A stretch of DNA of 64,000 nucleotides from Pseudopedobacter beijingensis. GTDB lineage: Bacteria > Bacteroidota > Bacteroidia > Sphingobacteriales > Sphingobacteriaceae. The stretch spans positions 1 to 64,000 of the forward strand of contig NZ_JBHUDG010000013.1 in assembly GCF_042678145.1 (NCBI RefSeq), read 5' to 3'. A program made the position numbers and the translations under genes. The notes beneath the pieces were generated by a model. That model had not been told where the DNA came from, made no database searches, and worked only from the letters and a program-made list of their open reading frames with translations. How positions within the stretch are numbered: position 1 is the stretch's first letter; every line of letters starts with the position of its first letter. Below, piece after piece: positions 14,727-25,300 of this stretch.

Positions 14727-15785
14727 ATGAAAAAATCAATTTCAACCATTCTCTTAGCAGGTTTATCTTTGTTTTATTCAAAAAACTATGCACAGGATAC
14801 TACTCTCGGAACCACAGGTCTGAAAATTAATGGCAGTGCCGATGTTTATTGGAAATACGACTTTGCAAAACATAGTAATATCAATACTTTTTTCACGGAA
14901 GACCAAAATTCTATTTCTTTGGGAATGCTAGATCTGGCCATTAGCAAAAATACTGGTAAGGCCTTCTTTGTAGGAGAATTATCTTTTGGTCCGCGTGGAC
15001 AATACCGTTCTTTGCTTAATGGCGACCAAAACCCAACTAATGCCGATAACAGTTTCCACCTGCAAAACTTATACATTGACTATGCATTTACAGATAAACT
15101 AAATCTAACTGCTGGATTTATGGGCACATTTGTTGGCTACGAAGTTATTTCACCAACCGCCAACTTCCATTACTCTACCTCTTATCTTTTTGGAGCGGGT
15201 CCTTTTCAAAATGCGGGAATAAAAGCGACTTATTCTTTTTCCGATAAAATAAGCGGTATGATAGGCCTATTCAATGACTGGAATACCTATCAGGATTTTA
15301 ACGGAATTTCTCATATTGGTTCTCAAATCAGCATAACACCTAACGAAAAGACTAATGTATACCTTAACTTTTTAACAGGATCTTCTGAAGGAGGAAACAG
15401 CAATTATTCATCCGGTACACTTTTAGACTTAGTGGCAAATTATTCTTTCAACAACAAATTTTCATTAGGGATTAATGCTACAGACTATTCTTTTAAATCT
15501 GATGGTGGTTATTACGGTGCTGCGCTTTATCCTAAATTTAGTATTCAAGATAATATTGGAATAGGATTAAGAGGTGAATATTTCAAAGTAAAAGACGAAG
15601 GAGGTTTAAGTGGCGATGCCAAAACTGCACTTACATTAACCGGAAACTTTAAACATGGAGGACTTGTTTTTATTCCTGAACTAAGATGGGACAACAGCAA
15701 GTTAAAAGAATTCACCAAGTCAGACCTGATTACAGCTACCCCAAATGCCATACAGTTCTCTGCAGCTTTGGTGTATAGTTTCTGA
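14727..15785 (+). CDS. Outer-membrane beta-barrel porin (putative porin-2, OmpL-like)
   Basis: A 352-aa protein with a signal peptide (ending SKNYAQ) followed entirely by alternating amphipathic strands, ending in a C-terminal aromatic (ALVYSF) typical of outer-membrane barrels. The segments LKINGSADVYWKYDF and LQNLYIDYAFTDKLNLTAGFMGT resemble the putative beta-barrel porin-2 family. A likely role is passive uptake of a nitrogenous or small solute, inferred from its divergent placement with the ammonium transporter. A long palindromic terminator follows. Confidence 0.85.
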   Translation: MKKSISTILLAGLSLFYSKNYAQDTTLGTTGLKINGSADVYWKYDFAKHSNINTFFTEDQNSISLGMLDLAISKNTGKAFFVGELSFGPRGQYRSLLNGDQNPTNADNSFHLQNLYIDYAFTDKLNLTAGFMGTFVGYEVISPTANFHYSTSYLFGAGPFQNAGIKATYSFSDKISGMIGLFNDWNTYQDFNGISHIGSQISITPNEKTNVYLNFLTGSSEGGNSNYSSGTLLDLVANYSFNNKFSLGINATDYSFKSDGGYYGAALYPKFSIQDNIGIGLRGEYFKVKDEGGLSGDAKTALTLTGNFKHGGLVFIPELRWDNSKLKEFTKSDLITATPNAIQFSAALVYSF

Positions 15786-15804
15786 TAACAGATATACTTA
15801 TAAC

Positions 15805-15852
15805 AAGGTTTTATTTCTGCATTTATAAACAAAATAGCAGAAATAAAACCTT
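15805..15852. terminator. Bidirectional terminator between porin and GH3 genes
   Basis: AAGGTTTTATTTCTGC (15805-15820) and GCAGAAATAAAACCTT (15837-15852) are perfectly complementary over 16 bases, between two convergent genes. Confidence 0.75.
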
Positions 15853-15883
15853 ATTACCTTATACTTATTTTATATTTAGAAAA

Positions 15884-18124
15884 TCACCTATCAGATACAT
15901 TTCCCTCCAATAAAGTAAACCTGCTTTGCAGTTTTATATCATCAGAAGCTGTACCAATCATAACTAAAAAATCACCTGGCTCTGCTCCCCACTCCAACTG
16001 GTTATTATAAAAAGAAAGCTTTTCTTTGTTAATCACAAAATTTATTTTTTTACTTTCTCCAGATTGAAGATAAACTTTTGTAAAATCTTTCAGTTCTTTC
16101 ATCGGTCTTACTACAGACGCCACCTCATCTTTCAAATAAAGTTGCACTACTTCTTCGCCGGCATATTTACCATTATTTACTAATGTAAATTCAACTTTTA
16201 CAGATTCCCCTGAATTCAATTTATCTTTACTTAACACCAGATCTTTATACTCAAAATTAGTAAAGCTTAATCCATGGCCAAAAGCAAAAGCCGGAGTATT
16301 TGGAGAGTCTATATAAGCTGATTTATAAGTTATATATTTAGGATTTTTTATAGGTCTCCCTGTATTATAATAATTATAAGATAAAGGAATTTGTCCTTCA
16401 TGACGAGGGAATGTTACAGGTAGTTTTCCTGATGGATTATAATCCCCAAACAACACATCAGCTATGGCATTGCCTGCTTCATCACCCAACCACCAGGCAT
16501 AAAGAATAGCATCTGCCTTTGCTGCAATGTCATTAAATATTAATGGACGTCCCGCCATTAAAATCACCACAACTGGCTTCCCTGTAGCTTTTACTGCATT
16601 AAAAAGAGCTTCCTGCTCACCATTTAGGTGGATATTTGTTTTAGACTTGGCCTCTCCACTCATATCCCAGCTTTCTCCCAAAGCCATAATAACCACATCT
16701 GATTGTTTCGCGTAATTGACAGCTTCTTCAAATCCTTCCTGACTATTTCCTGTAATACTGCAACCTTGTGCGTATTTTATCTCTGCTTTTTTACCTAATT
16801 TATTACTAATACCTTCATAAAGACTTACCACCTGAACCGTATCTGTATTTACTATCCAGCTTCCCTTATGATCTCTTTTACTTTTCACCAATGGGCCAAT
16901 TAATGCCAACTTTGTTTTCCCTTTTGCCAACGGCAATAAAGCAGATTCATTTTTCAGCAAAACAATAGACTTCTTTGCAACATCTCTGGCTATATTTTTA
17001 TGACTAACATCACTCAATACTTTCGCTTCTCTTTTTAAATCAGAAAACTTATAGGGATTATCAAACAATCCCAACTCGAATTTTTTATACAGAATTCTCC
17101 TGACTGCATCATCCACTACAGATTCACTTACTTTATTTTCCTTAATTAGACGATGCAGATAGTTTTTATATGCCCTGCTTTCCATATCCATATCACTACC
17201 TGCATTAATGGCTTTTTCTGCTGCCTCTGCATTATCCCTGGCATAACCCCACGTAACCATCTCTCCAATAGACCCCCAATCACTTACAACAAATCCTTTG
17301 TAATTCCATTTCCCTTTCAGGATATCTCTTTGCAGATATTGATTTCCTGTAGCCGGGATACCATTTAGCGTGTTAAAAGAATTCATAAAAGTGGCTACTC
17401 CAGCATCAACAGCTGCTTTAAAAGGAGGCAGGTATGTCTCCCACAATTGATGATCACTTAAATCTACGGCATTGTAATCACGCCCGGCGATGGAAGCACC
17501 GTAAGCTGCAAAATGTTTAGCACATGCCATAACCGCATCGGTATTTCCTAATTTTTCTCCCTGAAAGCCTTTCACTCTTGCCGAAGCAATCAAAGAACCT
17601 AAGTAAGTATCTTCTCCTGCACCTTCCATTACTCTTCCCCATCTTGGATCACGACTGATATCTACCATAGGCGCAAATGTCCAGTGAATTCCCGCTGCCG
17701 CTGACTCTTTAGCCGCTATGTGCGCAGAAAGTCGGATAGCCTCCAAATCCCAGCTTGCCGCTTCTGCCAATGGAATCGGGAAGGTAGTTTGATAGCCATG
17801 AATAACATCCAGGCTGAATAGCAACGGAATCTTCAATCTCGATTCCATTGCCAGCTCCTGAATTTCACGTGTATCTTTTACCCCTTTAACATTAAGCATA
17901 GAGCCTACCCAACCGTTTTTAATATCGCTGCGCAGATCTGTTTTCACTTTGCTTTCGGGACCGGTAACCTGTCTGCCTGAATATTGGTTTAACTGTCCTA
18001 TTTTTTCTTGCAGGGTCATTAGTTTTAATAAACTATCTACCCGCTGCTCTATACTTTTTTGTTGCGCGATTGCGTTTACACTTATTCCGAGGAATAGAAT
18101 TAACATACTGAATTGCCTGTTCAT
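15884..18124 (-). CDS. Glycoside hydrolase family 3 (beta-glucosidase/beta-xylosidase, BglX-like)
   Basis: A 746-aa periplasmic enzyme with a signal peptide (ILFLGISVNAIAQ). The N-terminal (beta/alpha)8 domain (~25-370) contains FSLDVIHGYQTTFPIPL, the KHFAAYG motif and the nucleophile Asp in GFVVSDWGSIGEM. The alpha/beta sandwich domain (~390-610) and a C-terminal fibronectin-III-like domain (~650-735) follow, the BglX layout. It would release terminal glucose or xylose from oligosaccharides; in this locus xylo-oligosaccharides are the likelier substrate (inference). It is 85 bases downstream of a GH10 gene on the same strand. Confidence 0.93.
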   Translation of the reverse strand: MNRQFSMLILFLGISVNAIAQQKSIEQRVDSLLKLMTLQEKIGQLNQYSGRQVTGPESKVKTDLRSDIKNGWVGSMLNVKGVKDTREIQELAMESRLKIPLLFSLDVIHGYQTTFPIPLAEAASWDLEAIRLSAHIAAKESAAAGIHWTFAPMVDISRDPRWGRVMEGAGEDTYLGSLIASARVKGFQGEKLGNTDAVMACAKHFAAYGASIAGRDYNAVDLSDHQLWETYLPPFKAAVDAGVATFMNSFNTLNGIPATGNQYLQRDILKGKWNYKGFVVSDWGSIGEMVTWGYARDNAEAAEKAINAGSDMDMESRAYKNYLHRLIKENKVSESVVDDAVRRILYKKFELGLFDNPYKFSDLKREAKVLSDVSHKNIARDVAKKSIVLLKNESALLPLAKGKTKLALIGPLVKSKRDHKGSWIVNTDTVQVVSLYEGISNKLGKKAEIKYAQGCSITGNSQEGFEEAVNYAKQSDVVIMALGESWDMSGEAKSKTNIHLNGEQEALFNAVKATGKPVVVILMAGRPLIFNDIAAKADAILYAWWLGDEAGNAIADVLFGDYNPSGKLPVTFPRHEGQIPLSYNYYNTGRPIKNPKYITYKSAYIDSPNTPAFAFGHGLSFTNFEYKDLVLSKDKLNSGESVKVEFTLVNNGKYAGEEVVQLYLKDEVASVVRPMKELKDFTKVYLQSGESKKINFVINKEKLSFYNNQLEWGAEPGDFLVMIGTASDDIKLQSRFTLLEGNVSDR

Positions 18125-18209
18125 CTTCTTGTTTATATTTCCTTATTAGTTTCTTGCCTTATATATGTTTTGATTAAACGGGCTAATTCTCATTTTCTCC
18201 ATCGTTTCA

Positions 18210-19448
18210 CTATGGTACAATATTGAGATCAAGCCCATCTCTGAAATTATAGTAGTTTTGTTTTACTCCGTAGCTTGTGTTAAATAGAGTTGCTTCTGCA
18301 TTTACTCCCCAGGCAGAATCTGCGTCGCCTATATTCCATAAAGTAATGCCCCAGCGCTGGCTTACCGGTACAATTTCCTGATATGCCTTTGCGACATTAT
18401 AATATAAAGACTTTTGCAGGTTGCGGCGGTTAGTCAGTTCTGACGAAGGCACAGTAGTTTCTCCTGGCGAAAGCAGCGAAATATCCAGCTCGGCAATATG
18501 TATCAATAAACCGGTATCTTTCATTTTCTGAATAGCTGCCTTTATATTAGCTAAAGGTGTACTCCATCTGATGTGCATTTGTAAACCAACACCATTAATA
18601 ATCGGGTCACCTCCTTCACGTAAGGGTTTCAATGCCATTACTTTATTATAAATGGCATTTAATTTTGTGGTAGAATATTCATGACCGTAATCGTTATAAA
18701 AAAGTTTTAGTTTCCAGTTTGAATTTGCTCTTGCTGCTTGTCGGGCATATCTGAAAGCTTTTTCAATATACGGCTCGCCCATATATCTTTTCCAAAGGCT
18801 GCCAATATCTTCTCCGGCGACTATATTTTCATTACCTCTTAATGTCCCATCGTCATAATAGGCTTCATTTACAACATCCCATGATGTTAACAAAGGCAAA
18901 GAAGGATTACCTGCTTTGTAATTATTGCTATAAAAAGCAACCGTTTTATAAATATGCCGCTTCATAATAGCATCAAGCGTATCAGCCCGCTGTGCTACCG
19001 GCGTATTGTTGACTTCTGTACTAACCCAATTGGGCAATGCCCGGTGCCATACCAAAGCATGCCCATGTATTCTTTTTGAACCATGGTCTTTTGCCAGATT
19101 AGGAATTTTTTCATTTTTTTCTTCTATTCCATTCCCCAGTATTCCAAAATCCCATACAAATTTTTGTAGATTGAGACTGTTCATTTTCATGTCGTTCTCC
19201 GCAGTAATACTGTTATAATGCAATTTTGCCAAATCTTTATAAGCAGTATTGGTAAATCTGTTAGAATTAACTGCTGCTCCTATAATCACATCTGTATTTA
19301 CTCCCTGCAATATGTTGCTTACTGCTGTTGTTGCACTTTCCTGTTTATTGCTTTCTTTTACAGAAAGTGTCAATTCATTTGCTTTTTCTGCCTGACATGC
19401 TCCTAACATGAAGCACACAAGCGATGTGTAAATCGTTAAATTTTTCAT
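18210..19448 (-). CDS. Lipoprotein endo-1,4-beta-xylanase, GH10 (copy 1)
   Basis: A 412-aa protein with a lipoprotein signal (CFMLGAC) and a GH10 domain from ~45 to the end. The acid/base Glu lies in SWDVVNEAYYDDGTL and the nucleophile Glu in HIAELDISLLS. Substrate-binding landmarks include TAENDMKMNSL and GHALVWHRALPNW. The enzyme cuts internal xylan linkages and is probably tethered to the cell surface or periplasm. It is a paralogue of the GH10 at 25563 but clearly divergent, and it lies between GH3 and the T9SS genes. Confidence 0.94.
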   Translation of the reverse strand: MKNLTIYTSLVCFMLGACQAEKANELTLSVKESNKQESATTAVSNILQGVNTDVIIGAAVNSNRFTNTAYKDLAKLHYNSITAENDMKMNSLNLQKFVWDFGILGNGIEEKNEKIPNLAKDHGSKRIHGHALVWHRALPNWVSTEVNNTPVAQRADTLDAIMKRHIYKTVAFYSNNYKAGNPSLPLLTSWDVVNEAYYDDGTLRGNENIVAGEDIGSLWKRYMGEPYIEKAFRYARQAARANSNWKLKLFYNDYGHEYSTTKLNAIYNKVMALKPLREGGDPIINGVGLQMHIRWSTPLANIKAAIQKMKDTGLLIHIAELDISLLSPGETTVPSSELTNRRNLQKSLYYNVAKAYQEIVPVSQRWGITLWNIGDADSAWGVNAEATLFNTSYGVKQNYYNFRDGLDLNIVP

Positions 19449-19838
19449 CGGGTTTATAATTTAATTTATTGGTTGATAAACGCTTTTTAAGTACCAATAC
19501 TCTCTCCCCAAAGTATCGGTATTTTTTTGGAGTGTAACATCTACTCCCCGGTCTGTATCCTCACGAAACAATATTCAATATTGCGGCTGACCCAAAAGTC
19601 TTTTGTCATTTCGACCAACGGGAGACTTGCAAAGCAATCATGAGCACCTTTAAAAATATAATAGCTCACGAATAAATCTCTATCAGAACGTTTTATAAAG
19701 AGATTCCTCTCCCGAAAACCGGGATCGGAATGACAAAACGTGACGATTTAGGCCATTTTGGTCACCCCCCGGAGGGAGAAGCCTATAAACATTGGCATCT
19801 TCACCCCAGAAATGCCGGTGTTTTACATTAAATTATTA
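19449..19838. other. Intergenic region with a degenerate palindromic repeat
   Basis: 390 bases without a gene. It includes the repeat at 19584-19764 described separately. Confidence 0.6.
19584..19764. repeat. Palindromic intergenic repeat (copy A)
   Basis: TTTTGTCATTTCGACC near 19600 is mirrored by GGAATGACAAAACGTGACG near 19727-19745. Outer parts GGCTGACCCAAAA and TTTTGGTCACC also complement imperfectly. The core matches the repeats at 49488 and 58701. Confidence 0.5.
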
Positions 19839-21449
19839 TTATTGCCACACAAATTTTTTAGTGATAACTTCTGCCTGAGCATTTAATATTGCAATTTGCA
19901 CTCCTGCTTTTGCTCTGTTTACCGGCAGGCTTATTTTGTTATATCCTTTTTCGAGGTTTAAGGATTCCTCCAACAAAACCTGTCCGTTTATGTCAAGTAT
20001 GCGTATTTTTCCCTGCTGTTTCGTGGCGGAATAAACAGACACCTCTGCAATAGCTTTTAATGCCGAAGCATAAATGTTAAAATCTGTTTTTTCGATTGTT
20101 GTTGTCACCTGCACAGGACCATAGAACTCAGATTTGCCGTCTTTATCAAATTGTTGCAGCTTGTAATAATTTACGCCCGGAAATGGATTGTTATCGTTAA
20201 AAGTATAATTTGTATTGCTATCGGCATTTCCTGTGGCTTTTACCTCTCCTATTTTTTGAAAATCTATTCCGTTAAATGATTTTAAGATATCAAAATGCGA
20301 ACTGTTTTTTTCTGCTGCCGTTAACCAGTTTAATTTGATAATATTTCCTTCATTTTTAGCTTCAAATGAAGTTAATGTTACCGGCAGCACACCTGTTCCG
20401 GGTGCTAAAGTTACTCCTCTGAATGTAGTATTCGCGGATGCTGTTGCTATTAATTCCGGCATTCCAGCAAAATTTGTATCACCGTCGCTGGCATCTGTAA
20501 ATATATCGTCTACAGTATAAAGCCGTGAGTCATTGCTGCCTGGTGTTCCCCATGTTGTAAAGAATATTTTAACACCGGTAGAAGTTTTAACAGCCGTTAA
20601 ACTTCTGGTTCCCGCAGGTACACTAATATCCCCCTTAGCTAACCAGCTTGTTCCTCCTAAATTTGATCTGTATTTTCTTATAACAGGGCCATTATCGTCA
20701 ATCACATAAAGTAAAGTTCTAGCAGGACTACCCGGAGATTTTACTACTGCAACCTGATGTGCATTAGAAGGAGCTGTTGTACCCCCAAAATCATTAGTCT
20801 TAAATGATGTAGAGGTTGTAATCAAATCAGCAAACGGAATATTGTTCTGATTATCCGGTGCAAATATCTTTGCAAGGGTTACGCCATTTAGCACTGTTTC
20901 TGCTATAGTTAACACCCTTGGTGCATTTTGTGCCGAAGAAACTCTTACCGAAGCATCTGTTGTACCCACAGTTTTGTATCTTACTCCACCGTCATAACCA
21001 TTAAAATATACAGATGTTCCTTCTACTACAGCCGAACGCGGAGCACCTATAGCATCTACTACCAAAGTATTAGCACCAACAGCTCCGGCGGCATTAATAG
21101 TTGCTACAACAAACTGTCCTGCCTGGTCGGGATTGTGCCCTATGATGGAAAGCGTTGAACCATCTTTTGATAATACGGGATAACCTTCTGATTCGTAGGC
21201 TCCGCCAGAGGTTAGCGCCAAACCTTCCAACCCATAATTAGCACCGTTTGCTGTACGCGATATGGGAATAGTTTTCACATAACTACCCGATGCTGTATAC
21301 TCATCAATAAACACAGGTACACGCTGTCCGTTTGACATTGGAAATTCGCCATCTCCATAGCGATAAACCGCTAAATTCCCCGGAGTAAATTGCGCATAGG
21401 CAGAAATCCCTGCTATCATGCACATGGTTAAAAGTAGATTTTTTTTCAT
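19839..21449 (-). CDS. Secreted protein with T9SS type A C-terminal sorting domain
   Basis: A 536-aa protein with a signal peptide (MCMIAGISAYAQ). Residues ~25-345 look like a repetitive beta structure opening FTPGNLAVYRYGDG. A spacer starting LPVTLTSFEAKNEGNIIKL (~350-440, fibronectin-like) and the ~80-residue type A sorting domain (GKIRILDINGQVLLEE...) follow. It should cross the outer membrane by type IX secretion and be cell-surface or released. The catalytic or binding function of the N-terminal region is unknown. The ATG at 21449 is preferred to an upstream TTG at 21461. It follows the PorP/SprF gene within 10 bases. Confidence 0.87.
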   Translation of the reverse strand: MKKNLLLTMCMIAGISAYAQFTPGNLAVYRYGDGEFPMSNGQRVPVFIDEYTASGSYVKTIPISRTANGANYGLEGLALTSGGAYESEGYPVLSKDGSTLSIIGHNPDQAGQFVVATINAAGAVGANTLVVDAIGAPRSAVVEGTSVYFNGYDGGVRYKTVGTTDASVRVSSAQNAPRVLTIAETVLNGVTLAKIFAPDNQNNIPFADLITTSTSFKTNDFGGTTAPSNAHQVAVVKSPGSPARTLLYVIDDNGPVIRKYRSNLGGTSWLAKGDISVPAGTRSLTAVKTSTGVKIFFTTWGTPGSNDSRLYTVDDIFTDASDGDTNFAGMPELIATASANTTFRGVTLAPGTGVLPVTLTSFEAKNEGNIIKLNWLTAAEKNSSHFDILKSFNGIDFQKIGEVKATGNADSNTNYTFNDNNPFPGVNYYKLQQFDKDGKSEFYGPVQVTTTIEKTDFNIYASALKAIAEVSVYSATKQQGKIRILDINGQVLLEESLNLEKGYNKISLPVNRAKAGVQIAILNAQAEVITKKFVWQ

Positions 21450-21457
21450 CTTATTTA

Positions 21458-22360
21458 TCAATTATTATTGGTTTTCTTTTTACTGAATCTGTAATTTATG
21501 CCTAATTCAAAATCACCATTCGTATAACCTTTCATAGCTGCCGTATTGGTAGTGTACATTCCTGTAAATGTTAAGGCATTATTATAGCCTACGCCAAAAC
21601 CAAATGTGGCACTTTCTGTAGTGTGATATAAGCCAAATACATTGAATTTATTCTGATAATTGAAATTTGCTCCAACATCCAGTATGTTATCAAATTCTTT
21701 AATTCCCCGGTATCCTATTTTCGGTTCGGCAGTAAACTGATTATTTAGTTCTATTTTGTATGCTACAGCGGTAAAGAAAGTGGCATAGTTTACGCCATTT
21801 GCAAAATTGGGGTCTGTTTCCAGATAATTCCCCAAATTAAGAACAGAGGCCTGCAATGTTAACTTTTTATCGGTATACGCTACACCAAAATCTCCATCTA
21901 GTTTGCCTCCTCTGTCGTTAAATCTGTTTGTTACCGGGTCATGGCTATCTCCTGTAATGTCTCTGTTATTAATATACTCTCTTGCTACTCCAAGAGACAA
22001 GCCAAAATGTACTTGTTTATCTTCGGCTATTGGTAAATGATAGGCATAAGTTGCCATAAATCTGGTGTGGTTAATCAATCCGCTTTTTTCAAAACTAAGA
22101 TTCAAGCCTACTGCTGTCCGGTTAGCAAAGCCATAATCTCCAGTAATAGATTGGGTAACCGGTGTACCGGGAATCTGGTTGAACTGTTTACGATAAACCA
22201 GATTGGCATTTAATCCTTTTTCTGCTCCTGCAAAGGCAGGATTCCCTAAATACTGATTCTGGAAATACATATTCCCCAAAGGATTAAGCTGTGCAGATAC
22301 TTCGTGGATAGTTGCTATCCCAATAAAAAGTCCTGCGAGATATTTATATAGTTGTTTCAT
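21458..22360 (-). CDS. PorP/SprF family type IX secretion membrane protein
   Basis: A 300-aa outer-membrane beta-barrel protein of the PorP/SprF family. It has a signal peptide, then QLNPLGNMYFQNQYLGNPAFAGAEKGLNANLVYRKQ, the usual family start, and ends in repeated amphipathic strands (FELGINYRF). SprF-type proteins work with an adjacent T9SS substrate bearing a type B sorting domain. Here the gene directly follows such a substrate (22384-25509) with 23 bases between, so this one is probably dedicated to it. Confidence 0.92.
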   Translation of the reverse strand: MKQLYKYLAGLFIGIATIHEVSAQLNPLGNMYFQNQYLGNPAFAGAEKGLNANLVYRKQFNQIPGTPVTQSITGDYGFANRTAVGLNLSFEKSGLINHTRFMATYAYHLPIAEDKQVHFGLSLGVAREYINNRDITGDSHDPVTNRFNDRGGKLDGDFGVAYTDKKLTLQASVLNLGNYLETDPNFANGVNYATFFTAVAYKIELNNQFTAEPKIGYRGIKEFDNILDVGANFNYQNKFNVFGLYHTTESATFGFGVGYNNALTFTGMYTTNTAAMKGYTNGDFELGINYRFSKKKTNNN

Positions 22361-22383
22361 CTTTTTACTGATAAAATCCTGAA

Positions 22384-25300
22384 TTAATTGTTTAACATGG
22401 TGATAAATCCTTTTTTCTTGGGCTGTCCCGGACCAAAATCTATCAGGTAATAATAGGTGTCTTCATTCAGCGAAGAACCTGCAATCCTGCCATCCCAGTC
22501 ATTGTTATATCCCTTTTTACTGAAGATAATTCTACCGCTTTTATCAAATACCTTTACTTCACTATCAGGATATAAATCTATATTTTCAACTTTCCAGTAA
22601 TCATTTAAACCATCGCCATTAGGAGATAAAAGATTAGCCGCAACCACCAAATCATAGTTATTGTTCACGGTCAATGTAAATTCCTGCGTAACACTACAAC
22701 CTCCGCTATTGGTAACGAGTACTTTATAAGTAGTAGTTTGTACAGGTCTTACCGTAATTTCGGCAGTATTGGTATTGCCAATTATCCCTTCTGCATTTTC
22801 CCACTGATAGCTTGTACCTCCACCTGCTGTTAACCTTACAAGAACTCCTTTATCTACTGTTGTTCCTTTATCGGAAGTGATATTTGCCACAGGAAATTCG
22901 TTGATATTCAATGTAAATGTTTCTGTATGTCTGTCAACTCCCCCATTAGTTGTACCCCCATCATCCTGAATTATAAGCGATAATTCTACACTTCCCGAAT
23001 TGTTATTATTGAATTTATACTTTATTTCTCCATTACCGTTACCTGTAAGACTCACCGTTAGCAATTCAAAAAGTTGCGGATTATCAGAAATGATGCTGGC
23101 TGTTACTATTTGTCCGCTTTCAGGTCCGGCAGTTATTCCAGTGATAGAAATTGTTTTCTCTTCTATACCGACACAGGTATTCCGGTCTCCAATTGCTGTA
23201 ATTGTTGGCGCTTCATTAACATTGTTAATACTGATGGTGAAAGAATTTTCAAACGTAAAGTTCGATTGTGATGTTGCTTTTACCCTTATATTGTAGGTTT
23301 CCTGTGTTTCAAAATCTAACACAGAATTGGTTTGCAACTGGTTACCCGATATTTTAAATTTCGCATTATCTGCAGAACCCGTACCGCTAACTAATGTATA
23401 AGTTACATTTACGGATGCATCCGGAGATACTACAAAGAAATTTCCGGCAATGGTACTTACCGGCTGGTTTTCATAAAGTGTTACTGGCGTAAAATTTAAT
23501 TGTGTGATGATTCCCGCTCCGGCTATCAGGTTTTCTACATTTGAATAGTAAGTAAAACCCGTATGAGTTACTGCTCTTACTCTATAGTAATATATTGTAC
23601 CTGACGTTACGGTATTATCTGTATAGGCCACAATATTCTGCGCTGTTGTAGTAAGCAATGTAAAATTCACTCCATCAGTTGAGCGTTCCACCTCAAATCC
23701 GCTTTCATTTGTAGTATTATCTGCCCAGCTTAATCTGATTTCATTTAAAGACACTACTTCTGCAAGAAGCGGAGATGGTGATAAAACTGTTTGTCTGAGC
23801 AGGTCTATATATTCTATATTATTTTGCCCAAAGCCTACTCCCCACCCTAAATCTGTTCCTGCTGCAGTTTGCGAGATTGCGTTTGCCCCTTTATAATCTG
23901 ATATGTCTTTATCGGGATTTGAAGGGTATTGAAAGAAATTTGTACCTGTTGCACCTGATGCGTACAGAACAGGAACACCTGCTGCCTGCAATGCTGCATA
24001 CTCTGCCGTTGTATTACTATTTCCTATAGCAAATGCATGTATGGCATCTTGCAAACCTTTTCCGTTAGGTGTACCGTCATCTTTTTTAATAATAATAATT
24101 TCATTGGCAGTTATATTTAAAAACTGTCCTCCGGGATTTTCCTGCAATACCGTAAAATATGTACTGCCAGAAGTTGTATTGGGCAACAATAAATCAAGCG
24201 TAAAATCAGAAGCATCTGTATCTAATGTATGACTCTGCCCCGCAGAATTTGGTCTTCTTAAAACAATGGTAGTTCCGGAACGCATATCTTTCCAGAAATC
24301 TATATTGTTAAATTTATACCTTCCTCCGCCATCCTTATTCGCATCTGGCAGAGAAATATCTTTTACAATTAATCCCCTCATATCCAGATGATCTTTTACC
24401 ACCAGTAATTCTACCGCATCCAGATATCCCTGAAAATCTGATGTAGCATTAAATATTTTATTAACAACCACCGGAGCTGTTGTAATTGCCGATGTACTAA
24501 ATACATTGCTATACGCTGAATTTCCGTCCGGGTTTAATGCTCTTACTCTGTAATAGGTTGTTTGCGACTGCGAAATTCCTGTTTCAGTAAATGTACTGAC
24601 ATTGCTACCTACGGTTGCCAATGATGTGAAAGATACTCCGTCTGTTGATTTTTCTATCTCAAAACCTGTTTCGTTATGGGAGTTATCTGCCCAGCTTAGT
24701 GTTATACTGTTAGCATTAGAATAAAATCCTGTTAATGATGACGGTGCATCTATATAAAACAGTACCCTTAATGATGCAATGTAATCTATATTGTTTTGTC
24801 CTAGACCTGTTCCCCACCCTAAGTTATTACCAACGTTACTTGATGTAGCTTTTGTACCATTATAGTCTGCTATCGCTTTATCCGGATTTAACGGATATTG
24901 ATAGTATCCTGTTCCTGTTGTTCCGGAAGCATATAAAATTGGTACTCCGGCATTTTGCATTGCTGTAAATTGTGCCGAAGTATTACTGTTTCCTATGGAA
25001 AAAGCATGTATAGCCTGATTTATGCCTTTTCCATTAGCTGTTCCATCGTCTCTTTTAATGATAACGATATCATTTTGGGTGATATTAAAAAACTGTCCTC
25101 CGGGGTCTTCCTGCAAAGGCGTAAAGTAGGTATTACCCGCCGAACCTCCTGGAAGCATTAGATTAAGTCTATAATCAGAAGCCTCTGTGTCTTCTGTATA
25201 AGCGGCATTTAATGCCGTGGGTCTTCCTAATACGATAGTAGTTCCCGAGCGCATATCGCTCCAGAAATCTATACTGTTAAATTTGTATCTGCCACCGGCA